From: CAYMZZ01 sp046297935
Lineage (GTDB): Bacteria > Bacteroidota > Bacteroidia > Chitinophagales > Chitinophagaceae
Direction: 5' to 3'
Assembly: GCA_046297935.1 (NCBI GenBank)
Contig: JBKBHA010000018.1
Location: 11,608-75,607, forward strand
Length of the DNA stretch: 64,000 bases
The translations under genes and the position numbers were made by a program. Below are positions 45,101-52,873 of the stretch, piece by piece; position 1 is the stretch's first letter, and each line of letters begins with the position of its first letter. The notes beneath the pieces were generated by a model. It was not told the DNA's origin, did no database searches, and saw only the letters and a list, made by a program, of their open reading frames with translations.

Positions 45101-45799
45101 AGGGTTGACTTCTGTGAGAGGGAACAGGTGGTCTTTCCAGTTGTAGCGACCTCCGTGAGTGCCATAGCTTTTGAACGGGTGATGTGTAACCAGCAAAATG
45201 GTCTTGTCTCGATATTGATAATTCAATTGAATCAGTCGCTGAATGAGATCGCTCCTGCTATTGCAATCGCAATCTGCTGCAGGATTGTCGGTAGAAAAAG
45301 GAAATAGCCACCATTCAGAATCTATGGCAATAACTACAAAATTGTTGTCGATTTCAACAACTGTTGGATCGGGACAGCCGTCGTGTGGAATCAATGCGAG
45401 CAAGGAGTCGTTCTGTTCTTGCAGGAATTGCCACTGGCGACGAATTTTCGCTAGCCCCTGTGGCCCCATTCGATCCCAGTCGTGGTTGCCGGGGATAAAA
45501 TACACAGCCGCCCCGGCCGCCCGGAGCGGTTGATACTGCGATTGAAGAATGGCCTCTGTTCGCAGTTGGTCGGGCTGGCCTGGCAGACCCATGCCCCTGG
45601 GATATATATTGTCGCCCAGGAAAACGGCAGTACTCTTTCCTGCAAAAGCCCTGCCGGCCGCATCCTGCAGTATTTCTTTCTGCACATCATCAATTTCGCC
45701 CGCATCGCCAATTAACAATATCCGGTGACGGATGCTGTCCTGTGCAGTAAGGAAGAACGGCCAAATTAACAACAACGTTATGGTCACTAATTTCCTCAT
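42191..45799 (-). CDS. Phosphoesterase / kinase-like / outer-membrane barrel fusion
   Basis: 1202 residues. Signal peptide to about 20. Calcineurin-like phosphoesterase domain (25-330) with all metal motifs: LLIGDAGE, FLGDNIYP, IPGNHDWD, VTHHP and SGHEHG. A central region (about 480-620) has LLLGDWDRHADQWRW and, 20 residues on, YLAVPRDRDQALF, resembling the catalytic and metal loops of HipA/FAM20-like kinases. From about 850 to the final Phe it is beta-rich and aromatic like a BamA/TamA barrel (GVGFQAGDAAFYQSLFLGGQ; last residues FTAGFRF). Last gene of a four-gene overlapping operon. Confidence 0.85.
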   Translation of the reverse strand: MRKLVTITLLLIWPFFLTAQDSIRHRILLIGDAGEIDDVQKEILQDAAGRAFAGKSTAVFLGDNIYPRGMGLPGQPDQLRTEAILQSQYQPLRAAGAAVYFIPGNHDWDRMGPQGLAKIRRQWQFLQEQNDSLLALIPHDGCPDPTVVEIDNNFVVIAIDSEWWLFPFSTDNPAADCDCNSRSDLIQRLIQLNYQYRDKTILLVTHHPFKSYGTHGGRYNWKDHLFPLTEVNPKLYIPLPLVGSLYPLLRQTFSNPEDLAHPLYKDMVREVDSAFASHPNFFHASGHEHGLQLIELNDGRYRQIVSGAGAKLNHTIKGRRSVFGKEWPGYVIADWYSDERLHVQFFAKKDQTITLAFEKWYHKTAVAETAGTIPLALQGDSAIVQVRPVYNRVSGLKKAFLGANYRREFARPVKLPVFRLSTLEGGLEPLKRGGGMQTVSLRLEADNGTEWVLRNLQKNPDGLLPYALQKTFARDLLDDYMSAQHPFAPLLVPTLAEAARVPHAHPKIGIVAPDSSLGIFERWFAGKIALLEEREPAGNSDNTAKMLEELVEDNDNRYDATAFLRARMLDLLLGDWDRHADQWRWVDKRKGKGKMYLAVPRDRDQALFLREGLLSKLASRSWVLPTLQGFDAEIRHPKFALLKSGFLNAYLPSHLTHDSWTKEARDFAQAVSDGVIDSAFRSLPPEIFLVRGNAQAETMKKRRDNIPSAMENYYRFISKRVDIRATEKNEWVQLKTVANDTLQMLVRKISKNGVLEDSLVYKTFAFPETKELRIYLEAGKDSVWIDNRTRIRIRLIGGEGAKHYQVPYAKRKVRLYDLRSSASIVGTGDRIKMRLSNDSSVVRFEPVNLYQVTMPLVTAGYNLDDGVIVGIGFRHTHQGFRKTPFASRHQVLAAHSFSTRAYRIRYQGEWTRVWKKADLLADLYAKAPDNTQNFFGFGNSSYYEKREDGIRYYRTRFSIYHADLQLRWANRHGVQILTGPSLQWYRYDRDENGGRIIEDPANIGTYDSSTVDKQKWHLGWTIRLQVDKRDQSMLPTHGAWFDMDLQAYRGINSFARSYGSLRMHLAIYRPLNAKRTMILANRLGVGFQAGDAAFYQSLFLGGQGNLLGYRQFRFAGQRMLFNNLELRIKLADWGGYILPGQFGLTGFYDLGRVWIKKEQSETWHQGVGGGFYFAPAKLAVFQLVAGYSREGWLPYFTAGFRF

Positions 45800-46662
45800 C
45801 GAGTTCCTGCCGGGTATTGAAAATGAAATTTAAGCACATTACCGCTTGACACTTCGTCGCCTTCATTACTGATGAACAGATCACCATTCGGTGCAAAACA
45901 AATGCCTTCGGGCTGTCGGAATCGGGTAGGGGAAAGAGGCCATGCCGACTTTACCCGCCACCCCTCATCGGCAATGATCAACAGTTTGTTTACATGCGAA
46001 ATGATGTACCAATCACCACTAATCGGATGTTGTGCGAGTCCGGAAGGCTGCAGTTTTTTCCCTTTTATCTCGCCGTCTTGCAGATGCCGACTGACCGAAT
46101 CAGACGCGATACGGATTTCACCCTGCAGTTTCAAACCGAAGGAATCGACATCGAGTTTTTTTATCAGCAAATCACCTTTGCTGTCATCACATTCTTTGCA
46201 AAGCAAATACAGGCTTTTTTCGTCTGGTCTTGCATACAGTCCTTCGTACTCACCCTTGCCCCATGAATTAAGCCACTCTGTTGCCGCAATTTCCTTTTCG
46301 TTCGTCGTGAATGAAGACAATAGGAAATTGAAGATGCTACCCTCGCTTTTCAATACAAATACCTGGTCTTGTAAGATGGTCAGATCCTCGAAGTCTCCGT
46401 CATCGGCGAATCGGATATCGCGGTATTTCTTTTCTCCCGCCTTCAACAAAAACACCCTTCCTAATTCGTCCTGTTGTGCCAACAAGCTATCATTTGATCC
46501 AGGCAGCAGGCTAATACCGGAAACTTCCAGTAGTCTGTCAGGCATATAGAATTTAATCGGATTGTCCCAGTCATAATTATCCGGGCCTTCATGTGAGCGG
46601 GAATTGGTACCACAGCCAACCAATCCGGCACCGATAGCTAATACGAATAATCTAAGCATCAT
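45796..46662 (-). CDS. SdiA-regulated/YjiK-like beta-propeller lipoprotein
   Basis: 288 residues (287 if the second ATG at 46659 is used). Lipobox LVGC at about 17. Propeller-like phrases: LEVSGISLLPGSNDSLLAQQDELGRVFLL, EGLYARPDEKSLYLLCKE, LQPSGLAQHPISGDWYIIS and QPEGICFAPNGDLFISNEGD, matching the SdiA-regulated family, whose folds resemble phytase or esterase propellers. Overlaps the downstream fusion gene by 4 bp and ppk by 11 bp. Confidence 0.82.
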   Translation of the reverse strand: MMLRLFVLAIGAGLVGCGTNSRSHEGPDNYDWDNPIKFYMPDRLLEVSGISLLPGSNDSLLAQQDELGRVFLLKAGEKKYRDIRFADDGDFEDLTILQDQVFVLKSEGSIFNFLLSSFTTNEKEIAATEWLNSWGKGEYEGLYARPDEKSLYLLCKECDDSKGDLLIKKLDVDSFGLKLQGEIRIASDSVSRHLQDGEIKGKKLQPSGLAQHPISGDWYIISHVNKLLIIADEGWRVKSAWPLSPTRFRQPEGICFAPNGDLFISNEGDEVSSGNVLKFHFQYPAGTR

Positions 46663-48682
46663 GTCCTGTAATTTTTTTCCAGATTGCTTCCTGCGATCGG
46701 ATAATTTTATAGTTGTCGTCGGTTTGCGCCGGATCGCACTCTGCCTGTGTATTATCCTCCCATTGCAAATTGAATAGTTCTATCAATTCTTTTTTGTGAA
46801 CATCGGAGTGGATGGGGAAACAAACTTCAATCCGTCGATGCAGGTTGCGTTCCATCCAGTCGGCACTTCCTGCAAACAGCAAGGGCTTGCCTTCATTATG
46901 AAAATAGAATAAACGGCCATGTTCAAGGTAGCGATCTACTATTCGTTTAACGGTAATATTCTCACTCAATCCGCTCACTCCGGGGCGCAGGCGACAGATA
47001 CCACGAACCAGCAGATCGATTTTCACGCCGGCTTTCGAAGCCTCGTAAAGCAGCCGTATCATATGTTCGTCTTCCAGGTTGTTGAGTTTGATGCGTATGC
47101 CTGCAGGCTTTCCTGCTTGTGCAAGGATAGATTCCTGCCTGATCAACTGTTCGAACACCGAAGGCAAATTAAATTGGGCCACCAACAGTTCGTTAAATTC
47201 TATTTCACGGATGCTGGTCGGTTTACGCCGGTGTGTAAGGAAATGAAACAGTAGTTCCAGCTCCTGCATCAGGGCTGGTCGGCTGCTAAATAATAGGTGA
47301 TCGGTATAGAAACGGGCGGTACGTTCGTTGAAATTACCCGTGGCCAGAATGCCTGCGTACTTCATTTGCCAATCGCATCGGTATTTAACCATGGCAATTT
47401 TCGCATGTACTTTCAAACCCGGTATGCTGTAGATAATGCGCACGCCGGCTTCTTTCATGCGTTTGGCCCATTGAATATTGTTGGCTTCGTCAAAACGGGC
47501 TTTCAATTCCACAAATACGGTAACCTTTTTACCATTACGGGCGGCTGTTATCAAAGCTGTGGCAATTTTCGAATCCGCTGCGATACGATAAAGTGTAACC
47601 CATATCTCGGTGACGGTCGGAATCACTGCTGCCTCATTAAAAAATCGGAGAACGGTTTGATAATTGTGATAAGGTGGATGTATCATCCAGTCTTCTTCCT
47701 GAATGCTTTCCAGCAGGGTTCGCTTCGACCTGGGCTCTATCATCCGGCTTTTCCAATTCGGATAGTTGAATTGGCCTGGCAAACGAATGTCCGACAGATC
47801 GCGCAGGTTGTGGTATCGACCGCCTGGCATGACCAGCGCTCTTTCCAGACGGAACCGGGCAATGAGTTGCTGCAATTTGTCAACGGGCAATGCCGGATCG
47901 TACAATAATCGGGTTGCCATTCCCAGATCCCGACTGCGAATTTGTTTTTCTATTTTTTCGGCGAGGTCTCCTTCAAATTCATCCTGCAGATCGAGATCGG
48001 CATCACGCGTTATTTTCACACTATAGGCCCGCCAGCTGTCGTCCCGTTGAAGCACAGCAGGAATGAACTGACGGATAATGTCATCAATAAATACAATGTA
48101 CTCCAGATCCCCATGGCGTATTTGTACAAATCTATTGGCTGGGTAACCCGGTATCTGTACCCATAGTGGATCCCTCAGTTCATCGTTCGAGCAGAGCAGT
48201 AAATAAAGTGTATTGCTTTCGGGAAAAAAATCGGGCGTTTGCTGAGGGTCTATCACTTGTACCCGACTCAAAAGTTCGTAGCGAAAATGTGTTTCGAGCT
48301 CTGTCAATATCTGGTCGGGAATTGGCTGGTTGTACACGAACCTTATTCCGTTTGACTGTAGCTCCGGAAGGAGCTGGCTCTGTAATATGTGGCCAAATTT
48401 GTTTAGTTGAGCTTCAATTTTTGTATTCACCTCTGCGAGCAGACTGTTGCCTGCAGCATCATTTACATTTACTTTGATCTTTTGCAATGCCATGAGTGCC
48501 GGTATTCGGACTCGGAAAAACTCATCCAGGTTCGAGGAGTAAATGGAGAGAAAGCGAATGCGTTCCATTAAGGGTACGCTTTCACGTGCCGCTTCCTGCA
48601 ATACGCGCGCGTTAAACGATAGCCAGCTCAGGTCGCGGTTACGGAATATATCAAAACTCGGTTCTTTCATTTCCTCAATCAT
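46652..48682 (-). CDS. ppk1: Polyphosphate kinase 1
   Basis: 676 residues, normal for PPK1. N domain RNRDLSWLSFNARVLQEA and SSNLDEFFRVRIPAL; the phospho-acceptor His is in GLKVHAKIAMVKYR; ATGNFNERTARFYTDHLLF and the second His region NLHRRIEVCFPI complete the site. Polymerises ATP gamma-phosphate into polyphosphate and runs in reverse. Start ATG 48682 overlaps the stop of the HD-PycTM gene by 4 bp; the 3' end overlaps the lipoprotein gene by 11 bp. Confidence 0.95.
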   Translation of the reverse strand: MIEEMKEPSFDIFRNRDLSWLSFNARVLQEAARESVPLMERIRFLSIYSSNLDEFFRVRIPALMALQKIKVNVNDAAGNSLLAEVNTKIEAQLNKFGHILQSQLLPELQSNGIRFVYNQPIPDQILTELETHFRYELLSRVQVIDPQQTPDFFPESNTLYLLLCSNDELRDPLWVQIPGYPANRFVQIRHGDLEYIVFIDDIIRQFIPAVLQRDDSWRAYSVKITRDADLDLQDEFEGDLAEKIEKQIRSRDLGMATRLLYDPALPVDKLQQLIARFRLERALVMPGGRYHNLRDLSDIRLPGQFNYPNWKSRMIEPRSKRTLLESIQEEDWMIHPPYHNYQTVLRFFNEAAVIPTVTEIWVTLYRIAADSKIATALITAARNGKKVTVFVELKARFDEANNIQWAKRMKEAGVRIIYSIPGLKVHAKIAMVKYRCDWQMKYAGILATGNFNERTARFYTDHLLFSSRPALMQELELLFHFLTHRRKPTSIREIEFNELLVAQFNLPSVFEQLIRQESILAQAGKPAGIRIKLNNLEDEHMIRLLYEASKAGVKIDLLVRGICRLRPGVSGLSENITVKRIVDRYLEHGRLFYFHNEGKPLLFAGSADWMERNLHRRIEVCFPIHSDVHKKELIELFNLQWEDNTQAECDPAQTDDNYKIIRSQEAIWKKITGHDA

Positions 48683-49863
48683 TTAGCAGCAAATGCCGAG
48701 GCAATCACGAATGCCAGCACCGACAGGATGAGTCCGTACATGAAAATATTATATGAAATCCGCAGTAATCGATACTTGCGACCCAGTACAACGCCTTGAG
48801 CGTACACATCGCGGATAAGTGTGCCATAAAGAAAGTCGCGGTCATTCATTACTTCCCGCATACCCGCGGCATAATCTTCCAGATGCATTTTGTAAAAATT
48901 GCCGAAAAACAGCAGGTTGACTTTCTTCTGGTCAATATCTTTTTGAGAAAAAGTACCTGGCAATAAATGTGGCCGTGTGGCCAGAATGGAGAATATAATC
49001 GTGCACACGCTTACACCCAATATCAGGTAGGTTGGCCAGGCCAGATAGCTGTATTCTTCCAGTTTTCGAAGCAAGATGCTCAGTACGGCAGATAATATGA
49101 TGGAATTTACTGTGATCATGATCTGAGCCTTGTTGTCTGCCATATCGCTCAGTCGCTGGTTGTTGTTGCTGGTGATGCGGAACATCGTTTCAATACCGCG
49201 GGCAGGTTTTTTTTTGCCTTCAGTTGTATCCGATGCTGCCGCTGGTAGCTCTGCTTTTTCGGCGGCCGTTTTTTTGGATTTGCGGAGTAGCTTTTCCAGA
49301 TGAGCCTGCTTGGTATCGTTGAGCAGGTTTTTGCTATAACCGGTAAAATAATGATGTGTTTGCAGCAACTGGATGCTGTTGCGTCGCCATTCTTCTTTGG
49401 AAATGCTGTTTCCGGTCCGGGCTTCCAGTTCGCGTCGCATCTTTTTATTATTATTGTCAAACTCTTCTGTGCCCAAATGAAAAAGATCGGCATCACATAC
49501 TATTTCCTCCAACAGGTTAGTCGGTTGCTGGGGCATTCGCGTGGCAAGTATGCATTTGGAAACTGCATCAATATCTCCTTCGGGCAGGCCCTGCTTTCGC
49601 AGAAAATCGGCTGCCAACTCGGCGCCTTTCTGTTCGTGATTTTGGGCATCCACATAATAACCTGCATCATGAAACCAGGCGGCTGTTGTTACCACAAAAA
49701 AGTCCCGCTCGTTCAGGTGATAATGATGTGCCATCTGTTCAGCCGCGGCGGCTACTTTTTGGGTGTGTTGAAGATCGTGGTACACAAACACGTCGCCCGG
49801 CTGCGATAAAAAGAAGCTTTGTTGATGTGCCTTTACAACTGGCAACAGACCCGCATAATTCAT
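48679..49863 (-). CDS. HD phosphohydrolase fused to a Pycsar-effector-like membrane domain
   Basis: 394 residues from ATG 49863 (MNYAGLLPVVKAHQ). Residues 25-200 are an HD domain: YHDLQHT, AAWFHDAGYY, NHEQKG and VCDADLFHLG carry the metal ligands. A charged linker (200-235) leads to a DUF5706/PycTM-like domain: MFRITSNNNQRLSDMADNKA, then two hydrophobic segments and a third near the C-terminus. The HD part probably hydrolyses a nucleotide or cyclic nucleotide; the membrane part resembles Pycsar effectors. No cyclase gene is adjacent. First gene of the ppk1 operon. Confidence 0.85.
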   Translation of the reverse strand: MNYAGLLPVVKAHQQSFFLSQPGDVFVYHDLQHTQKVAAAAEQMAHHYHLNERDFFVVTTAAWFHDAGYYVDAQNHEQKGAELAADFLRKQGLPEGDIDAVSKCILATRMPQQPTNLLEEIVCDADLFHLGTEEFDNNNKKMRRELEARTGNSISKEEWRRNSIQLLQTHHYFTGYSKNLLNDTKQAHLEKLLRKSKKTAAEKAELPAAASDTTEGKKKPARGIETMFRITSNNNQRLSDMADNKAQIMITVNSIILSAVLSILLRKLEEYSYLAWPTYLILGVSVCTIIFSILATRPHLLPGTFSQKDIDQKKVNLLFFGNFYKMHLEDYAAGMREVMNDRDFLYGTLIRDVYAQGVVLGRKYRLLRISYNIFMYGLILSVLAFVIASAFAAK

Positions 49864-49954
49864 GAGAAGAGATTGAAGATTAGAGAAGCAAAAAAGGACT
49901 CCCAATAGGTTGATTAAAAATACTGCTTGGTTCTGGAAAGTTCCGATTTGACTG

Positions 49955-49962
49955 CAAAATTA
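49955..49962 (-). promoter_or_regulatory. -7 box of the HD-PycTM/ppk1 operon
   Basis: TAATTTTG on the minus strand, 91 bp before the start codon; no TTTG at -33. Confidence 0.5.
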
Positions 49963-50023
49963 GCCGGTATTTTCCAACTAATTCGCCGAAAGGTACCTTG
50001 CCGCAGCTTGCGCCGGGATTACT

Positions 50024-50031
50024 TACCTTTG
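50024..50031 (+). promoter_or_regulatory. -7 box of the cysteine desulfurase gene
   Basis: TACCTTTG, exact consensus, 51 bp before the ATG; TTG at 49998-50000 is 23 bp upstream and could act as -33. Confidence 0.6.
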
Positions 50032-50082
50032 CCTCGCCTGTGCCAGCCCGGTTAGGCAAGTTTATTCAGAACGAATCAGCCC

Positions 50083-51216
50083 ATGAACAGGATTTATTTC
50101 GACAATGCGGCCACCACGGCCCTCGATCAGGAAGTGCTCGATGCCATGCTGCCGTACATGACCACTCATTTTGGTAATCCGTCTTCCATCTATAGCTACG
50201 GCAGGGAAACAAGGCTGGCCATTGAAACGGCCCGTAAATCAGTAGCAGCACAATTGAACGCCCACCCCGGTGAGATATTCTTTACAAGTGGCGGAACCGA
50301 AAGTAATAATACCGCCATACTGTCGGCTATTCGTGATCTGGGTTGCCGCCATATCATCACTTCGCCCATCGAACACCACGCCGTATTGCACACCGTTGAG
50401 CATTACGATAATCTGGATCAGATCAGCAGTAGCTATGTAAAATTGAAAGCCGATGGCCATGTTGATCTGGCCGATCTCGAAGAACAACTGGCGGCTATGT
50501 CAGATATTCGTTGCCTCGTGTCGCTAATGCACGCCAACAATGAAATAGGCAATATTCTCGATTTACAGGCAGTAGGAGAGCTGTGCAAAAAATACAATGC
50601 CATTTTTCATTCCGACTGCGTGCAAACAGTGGGGCACTATCCTCTGGATTTGCGCAACACTCCCGTACATTTCATATCAGGAGCCGGGCATAAATTTCAC
50701 GGACCCAAGGGCGTTGGTATTCTGTATATAAACGACAATGTAAAAATACGTCCGCTTATTTTTGGTGGAGGGCAGGAACGAAATATGCGCGCCGGGACCG
50801 AAAACCTATATGGTATCGTGGGCTTCGCGAAAGCGCTCAATCTGGCGATGGAGCGCTTTGAGGAGGACAGTGCCTACATCAGAGGATTAAAGATGTATAT
50901 GAGATCTTCGCTGGTAGAGGCGATTCCTGGCATTCGGTTCAATGGCGATGTAGATGGCAGGTCTTTGTACACCGTGTTGAGTGCAGCATTTCCAAAGACT
51001 GCGAAATCGGAAATGCTTTTGTTCAGTCTCGACATGCAGCAAATTTGCGTTTCGGGTGGAAGTGCCTGTAGTAGCGGCGCCGATGTGGGCTCCCATGTGA
51101 TTCGCGCCATCAATAACGATCCGAATCTGGTAACCGTGCGGTTTTCCTTTTCGCGCCATAATACAAAGGAAGAAATCGACAAAGTGATTGAGGTACTCCG
51201 CGAGATAATGGCCTGA
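50083..51216 (+). CDS. Cysteine desulfurase, IscS/NifS family
   Basis: 377 residues. YFDNAATTALDQEVL start, PLP pocket GGTESNNTAI and EHHAVLH, Schiff-base Lys204 in SGAGHKFHGPKGVGILY, and catalytic Cys329 in SGGSACSSG on a flexible loop. Takes sulfur from cysteine for Fe-S clusters and thiolation, for example MnmA. No iscU or suf gene is adjacent. Confidence 0.94.
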   Translation: MNRIYFDNAATTALDQEVLDAMLPYMTTHFGNPSSIYSYGRETRLAIETARKSVAAQLNAHPGEIFFTSGGTESNNTAILSAIRDLGCRHIITSPIEHHAVLHTVEHYDNLDQISSSYVKLKADGHVDLADLEEQLAAMSDIRCLVSLMHANNEIGNILDLQAVGELCKKYNAIFHSDCVQTVGHYPLDLRNTPVHFISGAGHKFHGPKGVGILYINDNVKIRPLIFGGGQERNMRAGTENLYGIVGFAKALNLAMERFEEDSAYIRGLKMYMRSSLVEAIPGIRFNGDVDGRSLYTVLSAAFPKTAKSEMLLFSLDMQQICVSGGSACSSGADVGSHVIRAINNDPNLVTVRFSFSRHNTKEEIDKVIEVLREIMA

Positions 51217-51236
51217 CTCATTCAATAACCTGACAT

Positions 51237-52625
51237 ATGCAACTACTGCGGCATTCCGGCAAGTATTTGGCCTGCCTGATTTTACTGGCAGCCTGCAATC
51301 AAAACGATAGCAAAAACAACAAAACCCAAGCAATGGACGCATCTGCGAAAACGGTATCCTGGGCTCATAGCACCAATATCTATGAAGTGAACACACGGCA
51401 GTACACACCCGAAGGGAACTTCAATGCTTTCGCTCGCGAAATGCCAAGGCTTCGCGATATGGGCGTACATACGCTTTGGTTCATGCCCATCACTCCAATT
51501 GCTCAAAAGAACAAAAAGGGAAGTTTGGGTAGTCCCTATGCGTGCTCAGATTATGTATCAATCAATCCGGAGTTTGGCACGCTGGCCGATTTTCAAAACC
51601 TCGTAAGGCAGGCCCATGAACTGGGCATGAAAGTTATTATTGACTGGGTAGCCAACCATACGGGATGGGATCATGTATGGACCCGGTCTAATCCCGACTA
51701 CTACCTGAAAGACAGCGCTACCGGCGATTTTCAAATTGCCAGCGGTATGGATGACATCATTGAACTGGATTATAGCAACCCCGCCATGCGGAGGGCGATG
51801 ATAGACGCGATGAAGTATTGGGTTGAAACCTGTGATATTGATGGCTTCCGTTGCGACCTGGCCGCCTGGGTAGAAGTGGACTTCTGGCAGGAGGCCCGTC
51901 CCCAGGTTGATTCGGTGAAGAAATTGTTCTGGCTCGGGGAATTTGATGAACTGGAAAGCCCGGAGTATGGGAAAGTGTTCGATGCCAGCTATACCTGGAG
52001 CTGGATGCACAAAACCCGTGAATTCTACCAGCAGGGTTTGCCCCTGAACGCCCTCGACAGCCTTCTGCAACGGTACAGTCAGATCGGCGACGGATCCATG
52101 CGGGCATGGTTCACCAGCAACCACGATGAAAACACCTGGAACGGAACAGAATTTGAGAAATATGGTGATATGGCCGACGCATTGGCCGTCTTTGGTTTTA
52201 CCTGGAACGGCGTACCACTGTTGTACAGCGGACAGGAACTTCCGAATCACAAGCGTCTTGCTTTCTTTGAAAAAGATCCCATAGAATGGAGCGGACAATA
52301 CCAGAAGGCGGCGTTTTATCAAACCCTGTTGCAGTTGAAATCAGATAATCCAGCCTTGCGTGGCGGTGACCCGGCTGTAAAAACCTACCTTTTGCAGCAA
52401 TCAGCACCCAATCAGGTGTTGTCTTATATGCGTAAGCACGATGACCATAAAGGGCATGGTGTGTGGGTGCTGCTAAATTTATCCAACGAACCAGCGACAG
52501 TTGTTTTTAACGACAATCAGATCGAAGGTAGTTTTCGCGATGTCTTTTCCGGCCAAACCCGCCAGTTCAAAGCCGGCGATTCAGTGGTGCTGGAAAAATG
52601 GGGCTGGAAGCTTTATGAGCAGTAA
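51237..52625 (+). CDS. GH13 alpha-amylase-family lipoprotein
   Basis: 462 residues. Lipobox LLAAC at about 20. The (beta/alpha)8 barrel shows region I DWVANHTG, region II GFRCDLAAW (nucleophile Asp), region III WLGEFDE (acid/base Glu) and region IV FTSNHDENTW (third Asp), then a C-terminal beta domain with VWVLLNLSNEPATVVF. Acts on alpha-glucans outside the cytoplasm. It follows the desulfurase by 20 bp and ends at a clear terminator. Confidence 0.93.
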   Translation: MQLLRHSGKYLACLILLAACNQNDSKNNKTQAMDASAKTVSWAHSTNIYEVNTRQYTPEGNFNAFAREMPRLRDMGVHTLWFMPITPIAQKNKKGSLGSPYACSDYVSINPEFGTLADFQNLVRQAHELGMKVIIDWVANHTGWDHVWTRSNPDYYLKDSATGDFQIASGMDDIIELDYSNPAMRRAMIDAMKYWVETCDIDGFRCDLAAWVEVDFWQEARPQVDSVKKLFWLGEFDELESPEYGKVFDASYTWSWMHKTREFYQQGLPLNALDSLLQRYSQIGDGSMRAWFTSNHDENTWNGTEFEKYGDMADALAVFGFTWNGVPLLYSGQELPNHKRLAFFEKDPIEWSGQYQKAAFYQTLLQLKSDNPALRGGDPAVKTYLLQQSAPNQVLSYMRKHDDHKGHGVWVLLNLSNEPATVVFNDNQIEGSFRDVFSGQTRQFKAGDSVVLEKWGWKLYEQ

Positions 52626-52681
52626 TTTGGCAACAGGAGAATGCGACAATCCAGGTAATTTTTTGCTCAGCAAATAAGTAA

Positions 52682-52710
52682 AAAGGGGCTCATCGAGCCC
52701 CTTTCTTTTT
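52682..52710 (+). terminator. Intrinsic terminator after the GH13 gene
   Basis: AAAGGGGCTC (52682-52691), loop ATC, GAGCCCCTTT (52695-52704), then CTTTTT. 56 bp after the stop. Confidence 0.9.
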
Positions 52711-52788
52711 TATAACATTCGATCGAAAGTTTAGTCAGTGCCGGCGTAATACTATAGTTGCGAACCCACAACAATTGACATTTCCACA

Positions 52789-52864
52789 CCTGCCTGCCGG
52801 TTTCCGCACTTACAAATCTTCACATTTGCACATTTTCACACCTGCCTGCCGGCAGGCAGGTGTG
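52789..52864. repeat. Dispersed palindromic repeat, one and a half copies
   Basis: CCTGCCTGCCGG at 52789-52800 (half palindrome) and a full 28-bp palindrome at 52837-52864, joined by phrases such as TTCACATTTGCACATTTTCACAC also seen at 620-640 and 11100-11125. The full copy ends 9 bp from the HtrA stop codon at 52874, the same placement as at 632-669. Confidence 0.9.
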
Positions 52865-52873
52865 CACATTTCC

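Noticed and set aside
47297..47908. 203-codon plus-strand frame opposite ppk1
   Set aside because: Antisense of a fully conserved gene; no promoter or recognisable domain.
48679..49863. Complete Pycsar anti-phage system
   Set aside because: Only an effector-like domain is present; no adjacent nucleotide cyclase, and the neighbours are metabolic.
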